Shown in pieces: positions 26,659 to 36,415 of a stretch of 64,000 nucleotides of DNA. Position 1 is the stretch's first letter, and each line of letters starts with the position of its first letter. The position numbers were made by a program, and so were the translations under genes. The stretch is from Collimonas sp. PA-H2 (GTDB lineage Bacteria; Pseudomonadota; Gammaproteobacteria; Burkholderiales; Burkholderiaceae_D): assembly GCF_002564105.1 (NCBI RefSeq), contig NZ_PDBX01000001.1, positions 3,906,001-3,970,000 of the forward strand, read 5' to 3'. The notes below the pieces were generated by a model, which was given only the letters and a program-made list of their open reading frames with translations, did not search any database and was not told the origin of the DNA.

Positions 26659-27037
26659 TCTCGTGAAAATTGGGCAGCTCAAAATCGAACCTTTTGCCCA
26701 ATCTGAGTTTGATGCCTACATTCGCAGCGGCAAAGAACGATTGCAGGATGCCGCCTCGCGCGGAATGTCTCCGTCAGGGAAATTCCTGCTCGGGTATGCC
26801 GCGGCCTACGCATTTGCTCTGGCTGCATTACGAAGACTTGGCTATCGTCCAGCCAACCGCTATGTCGTATTTCAATGTTTGCCGCACACCTTGGGTGTCG
26901 GAGTAGATGTCTGGCGTGTGCTGGCGGATGCGCACGATGTGCGGAATGGTCTGGAGTACGAGGGCAGCGACGAGGTGACGGAGGATCTGACTGAGCAAGT
27001 CATCCGATGTGCGAAGGCGCTGGGAAAAATGCTGTGA
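26636..27037 (+). CDS. HEPN-like partner of the nucleotidyltransferase, predicted toxin
   Basis: A 133-residue all-helical protein overlapping the MNT gene by 23 bases. The motif HDVRNGLEYEG near residues 100-110 sits where HEPN RNases have R-x4-H, but here the last position is Tyr (R-x4-Y). The Tyr may replace the catalytic His or be a modification target; Tyr AMPylation is the known neutralisation mode in HepT-MntA pairs. It is probably the toxin half of a HEPN-MNT module. The altered motif lowers confidence that it is an active RNase. Confidence 0.7.
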   Translation: MSKAELDNLVKIGQLKIEPFAQSEFDAYIRSGKERLQDAASRGMSPSGKFLLGYAAAYAFALAALRRLGYRPANRYVVFQCLPHTLGVGVDVWRVLADAHDVRNGLEYEGSDEVTEDLTEQVIRCAKALGKML

Positions 27038-27143
27038 TTTCACGTCTCGGAAAGTATTCAATTTGCCGCAAAACATTTTCTGTCTGAAGTTGCTGCAACA
27101 AGATTTTATTAGTCGGCAATCGTAAAATTTCCGGGCAAAAGAA

Positions 27144-27171
27144 AAGGGGCCACATTTGCATGTGGCCCCTT
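27144..27171 (-). terminator. Terminator of the tRNA-Asn transcript
   Basis: Stem AAGGGGCCACAT/ATGTGGCCCCTT with a 4-base loop. On the minus strand it is followed by TTCTTTT. It lies just downstream of the tRNA 3' end in the tRNA's direction. Confidence 0.85.
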
Positions 27172-27178
27172 AGAATCT

Positions 27179-27254
27179 TGGCTCCCCGACCTGGACTCGA
27201 ACCAGGGACCTGCGGATTAACAGTCCGTCGCTCTACCAACTGAGCTATCAGGGA
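27179..27254 (-). tRNA. tRNA-Asn (GTT)
   Basis: 76 nucleotides on the minus strand including encoded CCA. It shows the D-loop block AGCTCAGTTGGTAGAG, anticodon loop CTGTTAATC with anticodon GTT, and T-arm GGTTCGAGTCC. Its 3' end faces the AT-rich island, a typical integration position, although no duplicated 3' end was found at the island's far side. Confidence 0.95.
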
Positions 27255-27324
27255 ATTGAAAGAAGCAGAATTATAGTCTTGAATCAGCTGCGTTGTCAAA
27301 GCTTTTTCTAAACTTTTCTACATC

Positions 27325-27355
27325 TCCCGAAGCGTTTGTTACAACTGCTTCGGGA
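27325..27355 (-). terminator. Hairpin downstream of the aminotransferase
   Basis: Stem TCCCGAAGC/GCTTCGGGA with a 13-base loop, 9 bases beyond the tyrB stop in its direction. There is no clean T-run on the minus strand, so it is a possible but weak terminator. Confidence 0.45.
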
Positions 27356-27363
27356 CCCGAATA

Positions 27364-28581
27364 TTACAGGACTTTTGCGATTGCGGCGACAACATTATCA
27401 ATATTTTTCGAATTTAGCGCGGCGACGCAGATACGGCCCGTATCCACAGCGTAGATCGAGAATTCATCACGCAGGCGCTCGACCTGGGCCTTGGTCAGGC
27501 CGGAGTAGGAAAACATGCCGCGTTGCTTGGTGACGAAATCGAAGTCGTGGCCTGGGGCTTGTTCTTTCAGTTTCTTGACCAGCAGGTGGCGCATTTCGCG
27601 GATGCGGACGCGCATGCCGGCCAGTTCTTCTTCCCACAGCTTGCGCAGCTCTGGCGACGACAGGGCAGTCGCGACTACCTGGCCGCCGTGGATAGGCGGG
27701 TTGGAGTAGTTGGTGCGCACCACGCGCTTGAGTTGCGACAGCACGCGGCCGGCTTCTTCCTTGCTGGCGGCGACGATGCTCAAGGCGCCGACGCGTTCGC
27801 CGTACAGCGAGAACGATTTCGAGAACGAGTTGGAAACGAACAGCGGGCCGCCGGCTTCGGTGAAGCGGCGCACTACCTGGCCGTCGGCTTCGATGCCGTC
27901 GCCAAAGCCTTGGTAGGCCATGTCGAGGAAGGGGATCAGGCCGCGCTGGGTGACGACGTCGATGACCTGGGTCCACTCAGCGTCGCTCAGATCGGCGCCG
28001 GTCGGGTTGTGGCAGCAAGCGTGCAGCAAGACGACCGAGCCGCTAGTCATGGTCTTCAGCGCATCCAGCATGCCGCTGAAGTTGACGCCGCGGGTAGCCG
28101 GGTCGTAGTAAGGGTAGTTGTTGACGGTGAAGCCGGCCGATTCAAACAGCGCGCGGTGGTTTTCCCAGCTTGGGTCGCTGATCCAGACTTGGGCGTCGGC
28201 GGCGGCGAAGCGCTTGAGGAAGTCGGCGCCCAGCTTCAATGCGCCAGTGCCGCCAATGGCTTGCACGGTGATCGCGCGTTTCTCTTGCACGACGGCGCTG
28301 TCGGCGCCGAATACGAGTTCTTGCACAGCCTTGTCGTACGCTGCCAGGCCTTCGATCGGCAGGTAGGTGCGCGGCGACAGTTTTTCGATCAGCTGCGCTT
28401 CCGCTTTTTGCACGCACTCCAGCAGCGGCACCTTGCCGTTATCATCGTAGTAGACGCCGACGCCGAGGTTGGTTTTTCCTGGATTCTGATCCGCATTGAA
28501 ACCTTCGGTAATGCCGAGGATGGGATCGCGTGGCGCCATTTCGATGGCGGTGAAGAGGGAGGCTGAAAGAGGTGCGTTCAT
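27364..28581 (-). CDS. tyrB: Aromatic/aspartate aminotransferase
   Basis: A 405-residue class I PLP aminotransferase of the AspC/TyrB group, interconverting aspartate or aromatic amino acids with their 2-oxo acids. Cofactor Lys in SNSFSKSFSLYGERVG, LHACCHNPTGADL for the Asn contact, and the substrate-binding Arg region KQRGMFSYSGL. ATG 28581 begins MNAPLSASLF; upstream codons in the frame are ignored because they precede the conserved N-terminus. TyrB versus AspC cannot be settled from sequence alone. Confidence 0.88.
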   Translation of the reverse strand: MNAPLSASLFTAIEMAPRDPILGITEGFNADQNPGKTNLGVGVYYDDNGKVPLLECVQKAEAQLIEKLSPRTYLPIEGLAAYDKAVQELVFGADSAVVQEKRAITVQAIGGTGALKLGADFLKRFAAADAQVWISDPSWENHRALFESAGFTVNNYPYYDPATRGVNFSGMLDALKTMTSGSVVLLHACCHNPTGADLSDAEWTQVIDVVTQRGLIPFLDMAYQGFGDGIEADGQVVRRFTEAGGPLFVSNSFSKSFSLYGERVGALSIVAASKEEAGRVLSQLKRVVRTNYSNPPIHGGQVVATALSSPELRKLWEEELAGMRVRIREMRHLLVKKLKEQAPGHDFDFVTKQRGMFSYSGLTKAQVERLRDEFSIYAVDTGRICVAALNSKNIDNVVAAIAKVL

Positions 28582-28707
28582 CGTGATAACATAAAAAGTT
28601 GGCTGCAAAGCGTTTCTTGTAGCCGGGTTGAATGCTGTGCCGGGTCACGAATACATCGCTGATCGGCGCGGATTTACTACCGTCTATTTTACCAAAGGTC
28701 GAGGCCC

Positions 28708-30789
<2,082 letters not shown>

Positions 30790-30842
30790 TTGCAGTGGCT
30801 TTAAGTAGGCACGAGCTCGTTCAGCCAAGACTTGAGATGTGT

Positions 30843-30910
30843 CGTCCCCGCGAACGCGGGGACCCATGTTAGTTGCCGCAACATGGATTCCCGCGTTTGC
30901 GGGAATGACG
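30843..30910. repeat. Double-hairpin repeat (dRS3/REP-like)
   Basis: Hairpin TCCCCGCGAACGCGGGGA, then CATGTT, a 9-base spacer, AACATG, then hairpin ATTCCCGCG/CGGGAAT. The whole unit is an imperfect palindrome bounded by CGTC/GACG. Such ATTCCC-GGGAAT repeats are widespread in proteobacterial intergenic DNA. Confidence 0.75.
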
Positions 30911-30915
30911 CGGCC

Positions 30916-30999
30916 GGCGAGGTGGGGGCGCGTAGCTGGGGTCGCCTAGATGTGGCCGACGAGGTAAGGGCGCGCAGCTGGGGGTGCCTAGACCGGGTC
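30916..30999. repeat. 42-bp imperfect tandem repeat, two copies
   Basis: Both copies carry GAGGT, GGGCGCG, AGCTGGGG and GCCTAGA in the same order, with GAGGT at 30919 and 30961. It lies between uvrB and the glycosylase-like gene. A short open frame across it is not considered coding. Confidence 0.65.
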
Positions 31000-31067
31000 G
31001 CCCAGACGGCGCAGTTGTTGAGGGCAAGTGATTGCTTTGTGTGTTTAAACTGTATTTTTAATGGCTT

Positions 31068-31859
31068 ATGACTGATTTTCTACCTGCTTCAATTCGTGAC
31101 GCTTTACGCGGCGTGCATCCTTCCTGGCTCGCCATCCTGGAAACCGGCCTGCGCGCCGTGGCGCAAGCCAATCCAGCCTACTTGCAGGATCTGGCCGCGG
31201 CCGATTACCTGCCGACCGAAGGCCGCATGTTTGCCGCCTTCAGCCAGCCGCTGGACGCGGTCCGTTATGTGCTGGTAGGCGAGGGACCTTATCCGCGCGC
31301 CGCCAGCGCCACTGGCGTCTGCTTCATGGATGGCGCGGTCGGTTCCTTATGGTCGGAGAAGGGTTTGTCCAAGCAGGTGAATCGCGCCACCTCGCTGCGT
31401 AATTTCATGAAGATGCTGCTGGTGGCCGACGGCCAGCTGGCCGTCGAAAGCACCACCGGAGATGCCATGTCCGGCGTGGCGCAGCAGGCGCAATTGCCTG
31501 GCTCGCCGGCGATCCAGCTGCTGGCGGATTTGCAGGACAATATGGTGGGGCAGGGATTCCTGTTGCTGAATGCGTCGCTGGTGTTCCGCTCCGACGTGCC
31601 GCCGGTGAAGGACGCCAAGGCCTGGCAGCCCTTCATGCAGGCGGTGCTGCAGGGGCTGGCTGACGCGGCGGAAGCTCGTGGCGCGGCTCTGCCGACGCTG
31701 GTGCTGTGGGGGAAAATCGCCGAGCAGCTAAATGCTTATGCGGTCACTGCGCGTTTTCCGAAGGCAGTCGCCGAGCATCCCTACAATCTCAGCTTTATCG
31801 GCAACGCCGGCATGCAAGCTCTGTTCGGGCCGATGCAGTTGCTGAAGCGCGCGCAGTAG
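31068..31859 (+). CDS. Divergent uracil-DNA glycosylase family protein
   Basis: 263 residues with the uracil-DNA glycosylase fold signatures in altered form. VGEGPYPRAASATGVCF stands where UNG has GQDPYHG...HGLCF, with the catalytic Asp replaced by Glu in this register. LLNASLVFR matches the LLN block, LVLWGKIAEQ the VLWG block, and AEHPYNLSFIGN the HPSPLS loop. It probably acts on, or binds, damaged DNA, but the changed catalytic loop means standard uracil excision should not be assumed. It stands alone downstream of uvrB. Confidence 0.75.
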   Translation: MTDFLPASIRDALRGVHPSWLAILETGLRAVAQANPAYLQDLAAADYLPTEGRMFAAFSQPLDAVRYVLVGEGPYPRAASATGVCFMDGAVGSLWSEKGLSKQVNRATSLRNFMKMLLVADGQLAVESTTGDAMSGVAQQAQLPGSPAIQLLADLQDNMVGQGFLLLNASLVFRSDVPPVKDAKAWQPFMQAVLQGLADAAEARGAALPTLVLWGKIAEQLNAYAVTARFPKAVAEHPYNLSFIGNAGMQALFGPMQLLKRAQ

Positions 31860-31915
31860 GCGCGCTGCACGATGCTAGCCTGGGCTGGCCCGGGCTAAAT
31901 CATTAAATAATTAAA

Positions 31916-32689
31916 TTAAATCAGGCTCATCTGGCGCAGGTCGGTTTCGGCCTGGGTAGCTGCCTTGTCCGCCTCTGGCTCCGCTTCCGGTTCTGGCGCA
32001 AAGTCGAACTGCGGAGCGGCAGGCGCCTTTTTCGGCGCGGGGGCAGGCGCCGGCTTGGCCCGCTTGCTGCTCACCGCGGCAGTGGACAGCCAGCGCTTGA
32101 GCATGTCGTCGAACAGCGCCAGCATTCCTTCCGGCACTTCCTGTGTATACGCCTGGCGGATCACGATGCCGTCCCACATCGCGGTCAGCAGCAACGCCGC
32201 CTGCTGGGCATCCAGCGCAGTGTCGATCTGGCCGCGTTCCTGGGCGGTGCGCAGCATGTCTGCCAGGCCGTCCACCCATTCCGTCTCCGCCTTCTTGATC
32301 ACCGCACCGACCCGCTTGTTGCGCAAGCCTTCGGCATAGATTTCCGTCATCAGGCCGGCGTCGCTGACCGCCGCGTAACGCTGGGCGAAAGCACGGGTGA
32401 TGGCCGACAAGGCTTGCGGCAGGTCGTCGGTATCGTGGAATTCCGACAGCATGGTGCGCGCCTGGCGCCGCTCGTCCTCCGCCATGGCCGCGATGATGGC
32501 ATCCTTGCTGGTGAAATAGCGGTACACCGCGCCCGGTCCCAGGCCTACTTCGGCGCAGATTTCCTGCATCGAGGTCTGGTGGAAGCCGTTCTTGCGGAAA
32601 CACTTGCCGGCGGACTTCAGGATGTCGACGCGCTTCTGGTCGGCTCTCTGGGTCGGTGATTGCGATGTCTTGGATTTGCGGATGGCCAT
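31916..32689 (-). CDS. TetR-family transcriptional regulator
   Basis: 257 residues. The TetR HTH lies at about 22-65 (RVDILKSAGKCFRKNGFHQT, then VGLGPGAVYRYF), followed by an all-helical ligand domain. An extra C-terminal tail of about 50 residues is rich in Ala, Pro, Lys and Glu and probably disordered; it lengthens the protein beyond the usual 190-220. The gene lies upstream of and divergent from the isc operon, without known functional link. Confidence 0.9.
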   Translation of the reverse strand: MAIRKSKTSQSPTQRADQKRVDILKSAGKCFRKNGFHQTSMQEICAEVGLGPGAVYRYFTSKDAIIAAMAEDERRQARTMLSEFHDTDDLPQALSAITRAFAQRYAAVSDAGLMTEIYAEGLRNKRVGAVIKKAETEWVDGLADMLRTAQERGQIDTALDAQQAALLLTAMWDGIVIRQAYTQEVPEGMLALFDDMLKRWLSTAAVSSKRAKPAPAPAPKKAPAAPQFDFAPEPEAEPEADKAATQAETDLRQMSLI

Positions 32690-33018
32690 GCTAAGCGTGT
32701 CGAAAGAGTACTGTGCGGGAGGGTCGACATTATAGGTTTAAGCGTCGCTTCCTTGCATAAATTTTTTGCAGGAAACGCTTTTTCCCTGCTGCCGCTCTAT
32801 AAGAAATGCCTTATTTTTCCCTGAAATCAGGGCTTTTCGGTATACCCCATATTTCTGTGGTTGATTAAATGACAATCGCCTTGAAAGCCACGGCCAGCGC
32901 GGGATTCCAGGAATCGGGCAATACCTGACGGATTCACTCAAGTTTGGTATACTGTCGTAACACTTCGCTTTTCCTGAACGGAAGGGCGCGGATAGATAGG
33001 TTCAAGAGCGGAGATTAC
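32690..33018. promoter_or_regulatory. Intergenic region between the tetR-type gene and iscR
   Basis: 329 bases, the divergent control region. It contains the perfect dyad GATTCC-A-GGAATC (32903-32915) and the isc promoter with its IscR site (32921-32953). No gene is seen. Confidence 0.6.
32921..32953 (+). promoter_or_regulatory. isc operon promoter with type 1 IscR site
   Basis: Positions 32921-32945 match the 25-bp type 1 IscR consensus (as remembered from E. coli) at 22 positions: ATACCTGAC, then an A/T-rich centre, then TCAAGTTT. A -35-like CTGACG (32925-32930) lies inside the site, and a -10 TATACT (32948-32953) follows with 17-base spacing. Holo-IscR bound here would block RNA polymerase, giving feedback repression when Fe-S clusters are plentiful. 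Confidence 0.78.
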
Positions 33019-33501
33019 ATGCGTCTGACGACAAAAGGCCGGTTTGCGGTAACTGCGATGATCGATTTGGCATTGCGCCAGGGCAAGGGTCCTGTGACCT
33101 TGTCCGCCATCAGCGAGCGGCAAGAGATTTCCCTATCGTATCTGGAACAATTGTTCGGTAAGTTGCGCCGTCACCAGATTGTTGAATCCGTACGCGGGCC
33201 AGGCGGCGGATACAACCTGGCGCGCAAAGCGGAAGACGTCACCGTGGCCGATATCATAATCGCGGTCGACGAACCGCTCGATGCGACCCAGTGCGGCGGC
33301 AAGGAAAATTGCCACAGCCCGGACCACGAAGGCGGCAGCCGCTGCATGACGCACGATCTGTGGTCGACCCTGAACGCCAAGATGGTCGAATACCTGGATT
33401 CGGTGTCGCTCAAGGATTTGGTAGAACAGCAGCACGCGCAGCAAAAGAAGACCCTGGAACAAAATGTGGTGGTGATGCACCGGTCCCACCTGGTTGCTTG
33501 A
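33019..33501 (+). CDS. iscR: Fe-S cluster-responsive regulator IscR
   Basis: A 160-residue Rrf2-family regulator. The winged HTH starts [14 protein letters not shown]. The [2Fe-2S] ligands are Cys92, Cys98 and Cys109 with His112; the Cys98-Cys109 loop is five residues longer than in the E. coli protein. ATG 33019 follows GCGGAG. It is the first gene of the isc operon and represses it in the cluster-bound form through the site at 32921-32945. Confidence 0.95.
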   Translation: MRLTTKGRFAVTAMIDLALRQGKGPVTLSAISERQEISLSYLEQLFGKLRRHQIVESVRGPGGGYNLARKAEDVTVADIIIAVDEPLDATQCGGKENCHSPDHEGGSRCMTHDLWSTLNAKMVEYLDSVSLKDLVEQQHAQQKKTLEQNVVVMHRSHLVA

Positions 33502-33518
33502 TTGGAGCTCAAAATAGT

Positions 33519-34772
33519 ATGAACGCACCCTTGGAAAAAAGCCTGATAGACACATTGAAGGCGCCTCACTTCCCGATTTATATGGATTATTCGGCAACTA
33601 CGCCGATCGATCCACGTGTTGCCGACAAGATGATTCCCTACCTGCGCGAGCAGTTCGGCAATCCGGCTTCGCGCAGCCACATGTATGGCTGGTCTGCTGA
33701 AAAAGCCGTCGAAGACGCGCGCGAGCAGGTCGCCAAGCTGGTCAACGCCGATTCGCGCGAGATCATCTGGACTTCCGGCGCCACCGAAGGCAACAACCTG
33801 GCGATCAAGGGCGCGGCCAATTTCTACAAGACCAAGGGCAAGCACATCATCACCGTCAAGACCGAACACAAGGCGGTGCTGGACGTGGTGCGCGAACTGG
33901 AGCGCCAAGGTTTCGAGGCGACTTACCTGCAACCGCAGGACAACGGCCTGATCACGCTGGAACAGCTGGAAGCGGCGATCCGCCCGGACACCATCCTGAT
34001 CTCGGTCATGTTGGTGAACAATGAAATCGGCGTCATCCAGCCGATAGAAGAAATCGGCGAACTGTGCCGCCAGAAGGGCATCATTTTCCATTGCGATGCG
34101 GCGCAAGCCACCGGCAAGGTCGTGATCGACCTGGAAAAATGGAAAGTCGACCTGATGACTTTCACTGCGCACAAGACTTACGGCCCTAAGGGCGTCGGCG
34201 CCCTGTACGTACGGCGCAAGCCGCGCGTGCGCCTGGAGGCGCAGATGCACGGCGGCGGCCACGAGCGCGGCTTGCGTTCGGGCACTTTGCCTACCCACCA
34301 GATCGTCGGCATGGGCGCGGCTTTTGAAATCGCTCGTGAAGAAATGGATGAAGAAATCGTCCGCATCAAGGCGCTGCGCGACCGCCTGGCGACCGGCCTG
34401 CAAACGATCGAAGAAGTGTATGTCAACGGCGACATGGCGCACCGCGTGCCGCACAACCTGAATGTCAGCTTCAACTATGTTGAAGGCGAATCGCTGATCA
34501 TGGCGATCAAGGACATCGCGGTCTCGTCAGGCTCGGCCTGCACCTCGGCCAGCCTGGAGCCGTCGTACGTATTGCGCGCGCTGGGCCGCAGCGACGAATT
34601 GGCGCACAGCTCGATCCGCTTCACCATCGGCCGTTTCACGACCGAAGAAGACATCGATTTCACGATTGAACTGATCAAGACCAAGGTTGCGAAACTGCGC
34701 GAGCTGTCGCCGCTGTGGGATATGTATAAAGACGGGATCGATATCAGTACGATCCAATGGGCGGCGCACTAA
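33519..34772 (+). CDS. iscS: Cysteine desulfurase IscS
   Basis: A 417-residue PLP enzyme that removes sulfur from cysteine and passes it as persulfide to IscU. The PLP-binding Lys lies in [11 protein letters not shown] and the mobile-loop catalytic Cys in [20 protein letters not shown] 33519 follows GGAG (33504-33507); the N-terminus is some 12 residues longer than the E. coli enzyme. The longer open frame overlapping iscR is rejected. It is second in the isc operon. Confidence 0.96.
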   Translation: MNAPLEKSLIDTLKAPHFPIYMDYSATTPIDPRVADKMIPYLREQFGNPASRSHMYGWSAEKAVEDAREQVAKLVNADSREIIWTSGATEGNNLAIKGAANFYKTKGKHIITVKTEHKAVLDVVRELERQGFEATYLQPQDNGLITLEQLEAAIRPDTILISVMLVNNEIGVIQPIEEIGELCRQKGIIFHCDAAQATGKVVIDLEKWKVDLMTFTAHKTYGPKGVGALYVRRKPRVRLEAQMHGGGHERGLRSGTLPTHQIVGMGAAFEIAREEMDEEIVRIKALRDRLATGLQTIEEVYVNGDMAHRVPHNLNVSFNYVEGESLIMAIKDIAVSSGSACTSASLEPSYVLRALGRSDELAHSSIRFTIGRFTTEEDIDFTIELIKTKVAKLRELSPLWDMYKDGIDISTIQWAAH

Positions 34773-34832
34773 GCTATTTTTCTGCGGCTGATTGAATCTT
34801 CAGCGCCGCAGCATCAAACAAGGAGCAACAAA

Positions 34833-35231
34833 ATGTCTTACTCAGCAAAAGTTTTGGACCACTACGAGAATCCACGCAATGTCGGCGCCTTTGAAAAAGG
34901 CGACGAGACTGTAGGCACCGGCATGGTCGGTGCGCCTGCTTGCGGCGACGTCATGAAATTGCAGATCAAGGTCGGCGCCGACGGCATCATCCAGGACGCC
35001 AAATTCAAGACCTACGGCTGCGGCTCGGCGATTGCTTCGTCGTCGCTGGTGACCGAATGGGTCAAGGGCAAGACCTTGGATCAAGCCATGTCGATCAAGA
35101 ACACCCAGATCGCCGAAGAACTGGCGCTGCCGCCGGTCAAGATCCACTGCTCGATCCTGGCGGAAGATGCAATCAAGGCCGCGGTTGAGGATTACAAGGC
35201 CAAGCACGGCGAGCAGAAGCAAGCAGCTTAA
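34833..35231 (+). CDS. iscU: Fe-S cluster scaffold IscU
   Basis: 132 residues. The three scaffold cysteines are present in VGAPACGDVM, YGCGSAIASS and PVKIHCSILAEDAI, and the HscA-recognition LPPVK sequence is intact. It receives sulfur from IscS and hands the [2Fe-2S] cluster on with HscA/HscB help. RBS AAGGAG precedes ATG 34833 by a normal distance. Confidence 0.97.
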   Translation: MSYSAKVLDHYENPRNVGAFEKGDETVGTGMVGAPACGDVMKLQIKVGADGIIQDAKFKTYGCGSAIASSSLVTEWVKGKTLDQAMSIKNTQIAEELALPPVKIHCSILAEDAIKAAVEDYKAKHGEQKQAA

Positions 35232-35233
35232 CT

Positions 35234-35304
35234 AATTGGGGACAGAGCTGCCCGGGTAGGGTTTAAGAGCCACCGCAGCGTGGCGAATTACTCTGTCCTC
35301 AACT
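35234..35304. repeat. REP-like hairpin between iscU and iscA
   Basis: Outer arms AATTGGGGACAGAG (35234-35247) and CTCTGTCCTCAACT (35291-35304) enclose an inner GCCAC/GTGGC hairpin (35269-35284). It resembles the GGGGTCAGAGT palindromes at 55.7 and 61.6 kb. Inside the operon it could tune mRNA stability between iscU and downstream genes. Confidence 0.7.
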
Positions 35305-35383
35305 GGTCAGATGCAGCGGTTAAATTGCAAAGTTATGGGTAGGACCGAGGGTTTTATAACCTCAGAAAAGAGATCGACGGTAT

Positions 35384-35707
35384 ATGGCAATCACACTTAC
35401 GGAAAAAGCGGCGAAGCATATCAACCGCTATATCGAGCGGCGCGGCAAGGGCATCGGCCTGCGTTTCGGCGTGCGCACCACCGGCTGCTCGGGGCTGGCT
35501 TACAAGCTGGAATACGTGGATGAGAAGACGGATGAAGACGCCGTGTTCGAATCGCACGGGATCCAGGTGTTTGTCGATCCCAAGAGCTTGCCGTATATCG
35601 ACGGTACCGAGCTCGACTTTGCCCGCGAAGGCTTGAACGAAGGCTTCAAGTTCTACAACCCGAACGTCAAGGACGAGTGCGGCTGCGGCGAGAGTTTCCG
35701 CATCTGA
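35384..35707 (+). CDS. iscA: Fe-S assembly protein IscA
   Basis: 107 residues of the A-type carrier family, with the three conserved cysteines in [13 protein letters not shown] and the C-terminal CGCGESF. It carries iron or preformed clusters to target proteins, especially for [4Fe-4S] assembly. It lies 152 bases after iscU, separated by a REP-like hairpin. Confidence 0.95.
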   Translation: MAITLTEKAAKHINRYIERRGKGIGLRFGVRTTGCSGLAYKLEYVDEKTDEDAVFESHGIQVFVDPKSLPYIDGTELDFAREGLNEGFKFYNPNVKDECGCGESFRI

Positions 35708-35756
35708 CGCCGGCGGACTGCGCCGGGTTGCATCACGCTGGATTAGATGGATGACC

Positions 35757-35788
35757 AAGCCTGTTGATGTACGACAGGCTTTTGTTTT
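35757..35788 (+). terminator. Intrinsic terminator-like hairpin between iscA and hscB
   Basis: Stem AAGCCTGT/ACAGGCTT with a 9-base loop, followed by TTGTTTT. It lies 50 bases after iscA and 70 before hscB, so it probably reduces transcription of the chaperone half of the operon. Confidence 0.72.
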
Positions 35789-35857
35789 ATAGCCGGACCC
35801 ATGCAGATGGCCGGCCACTTGGGGCCAGGCGACGCCAGCCCAGGCTACTTTAAAACC

Positions 35858-36373
35858 ATGCAAAATCACTTCGAACTGTTCCAACTGCCGCAACACTTCA
35901 CGCTCGACATGACGGCGCTGGACCAGGCCTACCACGAGGTGCAGAACCAGACGCATCCGGACCGTTTCGTCAACGCCACTGCTGCTGAAAAGCGCGTGGC
36001 GATGCAATGGACCACACGCGCCAATGAAGCCTACCAGGTCCTGAAGAGCCCGTTCAAGCGCGCCGCCTACCTGTGCGAGCTGAACGGCGTCGAGCTGCAG
36101 GCGGAGTCGAACACGGCCATGCCGGCGGCTTTCCTGATGCAGCAGATGGAGTGGCGCGAAACGCTGGACGATGCGCGCGCCGCCAAGAACGTGGCAGCGC
36201 TGGAGCAGCTGGACCGCGAATTGCGCGCCGCCCGCAGGGCCGATCTGCAGGAGATCGGCAAGCTGCTGGATGCCGGCGATTTCGAAAAGGCGGCGCAACT
36301 GGTGCGGCAGCTGATGTTCCTGGACAAGTTCGGCAACGAAATCGGCAATGCCTTCGCCATTCTTGAATCCTGA
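35858..36373 (+). CDS. hscB: Co-chaperone HscB (J-protein)
   Basis: A 171-residue type III J-protein. The HPD motif (HPDRF) is near residue 33 and drives HscA ATPase activity. A C-terminal three-helix domain that binds IscU occupies about 90-171. ATG 35858 begins MQNHFELFQLP, the conserved family start; the longer frame from 35801 overlaps the terminator hairpin region. Confidence 0.94.
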   Translation: MQNHFELFQLPQHFTLDMTALDQAYHEVQNQTHPDRFVNATAAEKRVAMQWTTRANEAYQVLKSPFKRAAYLCELNGVELQAESNTAMPAAFLMQQMEWRETLDDARAAKNVAALEQLDRELRAARRADLQEIGKLLDAGDFEKAAQLVRQLMFLDKFGNEIGNAFAILES

Positions 36374-36415
36374 TTAAGCCGTTTATTTCAATTTCATCCT
36401 TCGCCGAGTAATAGC

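Noticed and set aside
21300..27254. Integrated phage or integrative element
   Set aside because: No integrase, no structural phage gene, and no duplicated tRNA-Asn 3' end was found at the left side.
27523..28566. 347-codon open frame on the plus strand
   Set aside because: Antisense shadow of the aromatic aminotransferase gene; low-complexity, Val/Ala/Asp-rich translation with no family.
30832..31071. 79-codon plus-strand frame
   Set aside because: It lies wholly in the dRS3-like palindrome and the 42-bp tandem repeat, and its translation is repetitive.
33171..34454. 427-codon minus-strand frame
   Set aside because: Antisense to iscR and iscS; no recognisable protein features.
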